64,000 bases of DNA, taken from CAISDA01 sp050258555. Its GTDB lineage: Bacteria > Bacteroidota > Ignavibacteria > UBA10030 > UBA8401. This document shows, piece after piece, positions 59,757-64,000 of the stretch; the first letter of the stretch is position 1, and each line of letters begins with the position of its first letter. The position numbers and the translations under genes are program-made. The stretch spans positions 1 to 64,000 of the forward strand of contig JBLMZA010000094.1 in the NCBI GenBank assembly GCA_050258555.1, in the 5' to 3' direction. Below the pieces are notes generated by a model. The model had not been told where the DNA came from, did not search any database, and saw nothing but the letters and a program-made list of their open reading frames with translations.

Positions 59757-61333
59757 GAGCGTGTATCCTTTCGTCGGTTGAAAAATGAGTGAACGGTTGT
59801 ATGCACTTTCTCCTTGGACCACCGGTCGAGAATCTGGATCACTCCCATGAGCGTGCCGAGCACGATCATATTGCGGCTGAATGTGAGCTGCATATCGACA
59901 TAGGAGACGACCATCTGGTTGATGACCGAGATGACGCACATGGCCGAGACGGCCTTCAGGTACGGATCATCCATCCGGTGAAAGACAATCGAGCCCTGCG
60001 CCACGAGCGCATTGAAGAAAAACCAGAAGAAAAATCCGCCGACGGCCCCCGATTTCACGAAGATCCAGAAAATCTGGTTGTGCGGAATGTATTCCGAGAG
60101 CGGGAAATCCCCACCCCACGGCCTGAGCGGACGGTCATAGGCCTGGCCGAAGCCGATGCCGCTGAAGGGCGCGCGGCGGAATGTGACGGCGAGATTGTAA
60201 TTCTCGGCTTTCCGGTACATCGTCGATTCGACATCCTTGCCGCCTCTGACGCCGGGCTCATCCATCACGGTGGACTTGAACTGCTGGGCCACATAGCCCA
60301 GGCGGCTGTAGCTGTTCCAGAACGCGGCCGTGTAGAGTGAAAAGAGCACGAGAAAGAGCGCCAGAAACTTCACTGCCGCACGAAGCGGCCCGGAGGGAAG
60401 CAGAAACAGCACGCCGACGGCCGAAGCCATTCCGGAGGCGTATGTGGCCCGGCGCTGTCCGGCAATGAATCCGACAACCAGCGGCAGGAATGCGGCCAGG
60501 AGCGCCGTTTTCTGGCGGCTCTTCACTCCCAGCACGAGGAATGTGCCCAGAAGAATGAAAAGCAGCACCATGAAGAGCGGATCCTCGTGATTGGTGAATG
60601 TCTCGATGATCGCAGGCCAGACGCCGAATGAGAAACCGTTTGCGGCATAGTAGGCGGCGCCCTGGACGGCCTTGATCGTGATGCCCGCAATCAGGACGCC
60701 CACGAGCACTTCAAGCTGTGAGCGCGTGCGGATCACCTGCGGCGTGAACCAATAGAGAATCGCCAGATACAGAAGCGCCCGCACTTCCCAGACGACGACG
60801 ATCGGATCGGCGCCCGAGGCCAGACCGTGCACGGAGGCCGCAAGAAGCGATGCGAAGCCGAGCACGGCCGGCACCTTCATGGGAACCGGCATGAAGCCGT
60901 ATTCGGGATCGACTGCCGCGCGCACCGCCCAGACAAGCACGACGAATGCGATGTGCAGCTCCATGAGCGAGACGATCATATAGCGCGGCATGCCGGGAAT
61001 GAGATTGATGTTGGCGAAATAATTCGCGGCGCCGGTGAAGGGCATGACGTACTTCACGCTGTGCTGATCGAAAAAGAGCACCGCAAAAATCACGATGTAG
61101 AATCCCCACTCGATGCGGAAGAGTGTGAGCGAGAGCACCGCATAGACAAGCACGAGGGCCGCGCCGGCGGCGACATTGCCGTCTGTCACGATCAGCGTCA
61201 CGGCAAGCAGGCACGAGAGCACGAGCGAGAGCGCGAGCCAGAGCGAATGCACGAGCCGCTCGGCGCGCGCATTGGGCGAAAGAAGCCGCCCTGCGGCAAT
61301 CGAAGAGGAAGATGTCAGTGTGCCTGATGCCAT
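59753..61333 (-). CDS. O-antigen ligase/polymerase family membrane protein (Wzy/WaaL)
   Basis: 526-residue polytopic membrane protein. The ATG at 61333 is preferred; the open frame begins with a TTG at 61375. About 12-13 hydrophobic segments surround a large loop near residues 350-420 (GGKDVESTMYRKAENYNLAVTFRRAPFSGIGFGQAYDRPL, landmarks FSGIGFGQAY). The loop and the following HNQIFWIFVKSGAVGGFFFW form the O-antigen ligase (Wzy_C) signature. In this locus with wzx and a Wzz-like protein it probably polymerises the repeat units; ligation is the alternative. The only obvious Wzy candidate in the window. Confidence 0.83.
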   Translation of the reverse strand: MASGTLTSSSSIAAGRLLSPNARAERLVHSLWLALSLVLSCLLAVTLIVTDGNVAAGAALVLVYAVLSLTLFRIEWGFYIVIFAVLFFDQHSVKYVMPFTGAANYFANINLIPGMPRYMIVSLMELHIAFVVLVWAVRAAVDPEYGFMPVPMKVPAVLGFASLLAASVHGLASGADPIVVVWEVRALLYLAILYWFTPQVIRTRSQLEVLVGVLIAGITIKAVQGAAYYAANGFSFGVWPAIIETFTNHEDPLFMVLLFILLGTFLVLGVKSRQKTALLAAFLPLVVGFIAGQRRATYASGMASAVGVLFLLPSGPLRAAVKFLALFLVLFSLYTAAFWNSYSRLGYVAQQFKSTVMDEPGVRGGKDVESTMYRKAENYNLAVTFRRAPFSGIGFGQAYDRPLRPWGGDFPLSEYIPHNQIFWIFVKSGAVGGFFFWFFFNALVAQGSIVFHRMDDPYLKAVSAMCVISVINQMVVSYVDMQLTFSRNMIVLGTLMGVIQILDRWSKEKVHTTVHSFFNRRKDTRS

Positions 61334-61371
61334 ACGAGTATGAGAGTTCCTGTCGTTTAACAGTGTGCCGG

Positions 61372-61539
61372 TCAAAAGCCCGGCGGCTTTTCCATCATGT
61401 AGAATGCCGTGATGAAGACGGCGAGCTGCGCCAGCGTCAGCAGCGTGACGATCATATATTCCTTCATGCCCATGTGCGTGCTGCGCTTTCCGATGAAGAT
61501 GCCGAATGCCATGAGCATCACGACCGCAAGAATCGTCAT
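61372..61539 (-). CDS. 55-residue membrane peptide
   Basis: Small gene of 55 residues. The ATG at 61539 is preceded by the strong ribosome site GAGGAGG. The peptide begins MTILAVVMLMAFGIFIGKRS (first membrane segment, then a positive turn), continues THMGMKEYM, has a second hydrophobic segment (IVTLLTLAQLAVFITAFYM), and ends MEKPPGF. It fills the gap between the CpsD-like gene (27 nt upstream) and the Wzy-like gene (38 nt downstream) and is in the same direction. I do not recognise a family. Its position suggests an accessory to chain-length control or polymerisation; this is inference. Confidence 0.72.
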   Translation of the reverse strand: MTILAVVMLMAFGIFIGKRSTHMGMKEYMIVTLLTLAQLAVFITAFYMMEKPPGF

Positions 61540-61566
61540 GTGTGCCGCCTCCTCGAGAAAAAACGT

Positions 61567-62388
61567 CTATAACAGATTATGCTTATCCACGCGGTTGAAG
61601 ACGAATCCGAGCACCTGGCTCTCGTTGAGCGTCGAAAGAAGCCGCTCGACTTCCCGCTCCTTCGTCTTGCCGGCGTTGACCACGACGATCACGCCGCCGA
61701 GCGCGGAGGTGAAGAGCGTCGGTATGGCCGATTCGGTGATCGAGGGAAGATCGACGATCACAAGCTCGTACGCGTTCTCGAGCGAGAAGAGCACGTTGCG
61801 GAATTCCGTCAGCTGCTCGAGGCCCACCGTCGGCTTCAGCGCCTGGGGTGAGGCCGACTTCATGCTGTTGATGCGCATCGATTCAAGCGCGTTGTCGGCC
61901 GCGCTTCCTGCCGAGAGCACATGCAGATGGTTGATGCGCGTTTTGGCCACGGTGATCTTCGGCTGATAGAGACTCTCCAGCAGCCCCGGCGCCAGCGGCG
62001 TGCCGAAGATCTCGTGGCACTTCGGGCGGCGGATGTTGAGATCGATGAGGAGCGTTTCGCGCTGATTGGCCATGGCCAGCGATGCGGCCAGATTGGCCGC
62101 CACGAGCGTCTTGCCTTCCCCGGGATTGGGACTGGTGATGCCGATCGTCAGCTTCCCGTGCGAATATTCCTTCGGCAGAAGCGAATACTTGAAGTGATCG
62201 TAGAACTGATGATTCACCGTCGAGGCGTCGATCTTGCGCCCGGTGACATGGGAATACACAATGGACTTTTCCAGACGCACCAGGCTCCGCGGAATCGCTT
62301 CGGCTTCCGCGGCCGGGTTCTCCTCGAAAGCCGCTTCGGACGCAGTCCCTTCGGGCTGTATGTAGGCATCGAATGGTTTCATGGACAT
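61567..62388 (-). CDS. CpsD/BY-kinase-like ATPase, probably non-autophosphorylating
   Basis: 273-residue P-loop ATPase of the Wzc-C/CpsD/CapB family, which partners Wzz-type proteins. Walker A is SPNPGEGKTLVAANLA (86-101). Walker A' is LLIDLNIRRPKCHEIF (113-128), where the second acidic residue of the normal DxDxR motif is Asn118. Walker B is LVIVDLPSI (209-217). The C-terminus ends FNRVDKHNLL and has no tyrosine cluster, which BY-kinases need for autophosphorylation. An AAGGA site precedes the ATG. It lies between the Wzz-like gene and the small membrane peptide. It could still hydrolyse ATP and regulate assembly. Confidence 0.88.
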   Translation of the reverse strand: MSMKPFDAYIQPEGTASEAAFEENPAAEAEAIPRSLVRLEKSIVYSHVTGRKIDASTVNHQFYDHFKYSLLPKEYSHGKLTIGITSPNPGEGKTLVAANLAASLAMANQRETLLIDLNIRRPKCHEIFGTPLAPGLLESLYQPKITVAKTRINHLHVLSAGSAADNALESMRINSMKSASPQALKPTVGLEQLTEFRNVLFSLENAYELVIVDLPSITESAIPTLFTSALGGVIVVVNAGKTKEREVERLLSTLNESQVLGFVFNRVDKHNLL

Positions 62389-62404
62389 GGATTCTCTTTC
62401 CTTC

Positions 62405-63739
62405 TCATTCTTTCAGGCGCGAGCGTTCGGGCAGAAACGCGATAATGGGCTTCTGATAGATCTCGATGGCGCGCGTTGTGCGGATCGTCGTATCAAAGAG
62501 TTCGGATAAAATCGCCGTGATGATTCCCAGCAGCAGTCCAAGGCCGACTCCGCCGCCCACAATGAGCGCCCGGCTCGGCTTCGAGGGCTGCAGCGGAAGA
62601 AGCGGCGGGTCGATGATCGTGAACTGATTGTTGGCCGACTTGCCGATGGCCTGCTGTATCTGCGCCTCTTCAAGCTTCACCTTCATGCCGTCATAGAGCC
62701 GCTGGTAGACGGCGACATCGGACTCTTTTTCCTGTCCCGATGTGCGCGAGGCCCCCAAAATCTCGCTCATCATCTGCGTGCGCGTGCGGCGCAGATCGGC
62801 GGTATGGTTGTCCTGTTTCGCGATTTCCGTCTGCAGTCCGCCGATCATGCGCTCGAGCATTTCCATGATCGAGGCCTGGACTTTCGCCACTTCCGGATGC
62901 TGCATCGTGTAGCGCTCGAGTGCGTCGTCATGCCGCGTGACAAGCGTGCGCAGCTCGCCCGCATACGGGATGTCGAGCCTGGAGAGTTCGAAAAGCGTCT
63001 GGCGAGCGGACTTCGAGCCCAGGTCTTCGGGCAGCTCGCGGATCATCGCAAGGTCGTGCTTCAATTCCTTCGTGCGTCCGTCGCTTTCCCGCATCTGGCG
63101 CTCGACGTCGTTCAGATAGGCGTTCGCTCCCGGAGTGTCCTGCATCCGGTCGCGCAGTTTCGGCATCAATTGCTCCTGGCTCTGCTCGAGCTTCTGCCGG
63201 AATTCCTCGAGCTTCTGCTCATAGAAGCGCACGGTCACTTCATTGCGCTGATTGTTCGCGAGCGAGGTGGCCTGGATGAAGAGATCGGCCAGGACCGCTG
63301 CGCCGCGCTGCGCGCGGGCAGGATCGTTGTCGGCATAGACGATCGAAAATGATTCGCGCGCCTGGCGCTGAATCTTGATATTGGACGTGCGGTCATCCAC
63401 CAGTTTGCGCCGGGAGCGTTCGCTCAGGTTCCGGTATTCGACGCCCAGACTGTCCATGAGCATCTCGATTGTCTTGCGGCTGAAGATGATCTCATCGATG
63501 AAGCGCAGCGGATCATCCTCCATCTGGTAGACGGGAGCGGCCGATGTCATGCCGCTGATCGGATTGGCCACTTCATTGCGCTGCACGAGAATCGACGTCG
63601 AGGATTCATACATCCTGGGCAGCTGGAATGCGGCGCCGACGGCGAGCGCCGTCACGACAAGCGGCGGAATCACCAGAAGCTTGATGCGCCGCCGGATGAG
63701 TCCGGAAATGTCACGAAGCGAAAACTGGGATGTCTGCAC
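62405..63739 (-). CDS. GumC/Wzz-family chain-length determinant
   Basis: 444-residue inner-membrane protein of the polysaccharide copolymerase family. The start is the GTG at 63739 with AAAGGAA about ten bases upstream. The N-terminal part has FSLRDISGLIRRRIKLLVIPPLVVTALAVGAAF (first membrane segment near residues 18-42), then the YESSTSILVQ beta segment typical of Wzz. A long coiled-coil region runs from about 150 to 340. The second membrane segment is near 400-420 (ALIVGGGVGLGLLLGIITAI) after a Pro-rich PLQPSKPSRA. The ATPase partner is a separate downstream gene, as in Gram-positive CapA/CapB and some Gram-negative systems. Probably the first gene of the operon. Confidence 0.9.
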   Translation of the reverse strand: MQTSQFSLRDISGLIRRRIKLLVIPPLVVTALAVGAAFQLPRMYESSTSILVQRNEVANPISGMTSAAPVYQMEDDPLRFIDEIIFSRKTIEMLMDSLGVEYRNLSERSRRKLVDDRTSNIKIQRQARESFSIVYADNDPARAQRGAAVLADLFIQATSLANNQRNEVTVRFYEQKLEEFRQKLEQSQEQLMPKLRDRMQDTPGANAYLNDVERQMRESDGRTKELKHDLAMIRELPEDLGSKSARQTLFELSRLDIPYAGELRTLVTRHDDALERYTMQHPEVAKVQASIMEMLERMIGGLQTEIAKQDNHTADLRRTRTQMMSEILGASRTSGQEKESDVAVYQRLYDGMKVKLEEAQIQQAIGKSANNQFTIIDPPLLPLQPSKPSRALIVGGGVGLGLLLGIITAILSELFDTTIRTTRAIEIYQKPIIAFLPERSRLKE

Positions 63740-64000
63740 GATGGATTGTTCCTTTGCGAATAAATTCTTTTGTATGGCTGCGTTGTGTGAAGACAGTACG
63801 CCCAACCTGACCACTGTCGTTCAATTAGTATGCCAAAGCGCGGAAGGACGCCGGCGCTCGTGAATTCACGGGAAATGCGCGGATCATCATCGGCACGCAT
63901 GCCGTGATGTGTGTAAAAAGGAAGCAGCTTCGTGCGGCGCGTGTGTAGAATCGGGACAGACCGGGCCTGCGCACGGCGCCGAAAGCACGGAAGCCGGGCC
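63740..64000. other. Upstream region of the polysaccharide operon
   Basis: No gene was recognised in the last 261 bases. The open frames crossing it look like shadows and have no family-like content. It is AT-rich close to the gumC start and likely holds the promoter of the minus-strand operon, but no convincing -35/-10 pair was found on that strand. The next gene (for example a Wza-type exporter) would lie beyond the window. Confidence 0.5.

Noticed and set aside
59757..59939. N-terminal extension of the methyltransferase frame
   Set aside because: It lies inside the Wzy-like gene and adds non-family sequence; the ATG at 59756 overlaps the Wzy-like stop in the usual ATGA manner.
1..64000. 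tRNA, rRNA, CRISPR array, IS element or prophage
   Set aside because: I looked for repeats with regular spacing, transposase motifs and structured RNA landmarks and found none that I could support; short RNA genes could still be missed by eye.

Overview
This 64 kb window is gene-dense, GC-rich (about 60% by eye) chromosomal DNA from a Gram-negative member of the Bacteroidota/Chlorobiota (FCB) group. The best guess is a high-GC Ignavibacteria- or Kapabacteria-like lineage. Evidence: two TonB receptors with carboxypeptidase-regulatory-like N-termini, secreted proteins ending in type IX secretion (T9SS) sorting domains (YPNPFNPST type), a PorV/PorQ-family outer-membrane protein, and a Bacteroidota-style RNA polymerase omega subunit. 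No rRNA, tRNA, CRISPR array, insertion sequence or phage gene was seen. The one mobile element is an intein.

Layout. 1-6.1 kb (+): 3' end of a CocE-type hydrolase, a small secreted His/Cys-rich protein, a TonB receptor, a CoA-binding protein, a VOC protein and an acyl-ACP desaturase. 6.1-12.3 kb (-): rqcH, a receiver protein with an orphan HisKA helix, an outer-membrane-like protein, an SDR dehydrogenase, a YacP-like NYN protein and an Nramp metal transporter. 12.4-20.3 kb (+): a housekeeping run yicC-gmk-rpoZ-coaBC-udg-dnaB plus a DUF1460 protein. dnaB carries a 423-residue LAGLIDADG intein. 20.3-24.7 kb (-): a DUF5009 acyltransferase-like membrane protein, a lamin-tail-domain secreted protein and a GH113-like hydrolase. 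25-33 kb (+): a surface module of TonB receptor, T9SS-exported GH18 chitinase, large T9SS-exported protein and PorV/PorQ, starting at a consensus sigma-70-type promoter and ending at a clear intrinsic terminator.

33-64 kb is mostly one extracellular polysaccharide locus. On the + strand are a LamG-VanZ membrane protein, a divergent NadE-like ligase, an acyl carrier protein and an AMP-forming acyl ligase. On the - strand, about 25 genes run from 63.7 kb down to 37.3 kb. In order of transcription they are: a GumC/Wzz chain-length protein, a CpsD-like ATPase, a 55-residue membrane peptide, a Wzy/WaaL-type protein, a methyltransferase, a WecG/TagA transferase, a Wzx flippase, a polysaccharide deacetylase, five glycosyltransferases, a CDP-sugar block (RfbG, RmlC-like, SAF-domain oxidoreductase, RfbF, class III aminotransferase), pyruvyl transferase, PIG-L deacetylase, nitrilase, WecD-like GNAT, three membrane or GT2-type transferases and a CheY-like regulator. 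Ten of these junctions are 4-nt stop/start overlaps, so the run behaves as one or a few operons. The genes point to a Wzx/Wzy-type glycan containing an unusual CDP-derived 6-deoxy amino sugar that is acylated or amidated and pyruvylated. A priming transferase and a Wza-type outer-membrane exporter were not found in the window.

Functional calls rest on recognising motifs and domain order by eye. No database search or computation was run.
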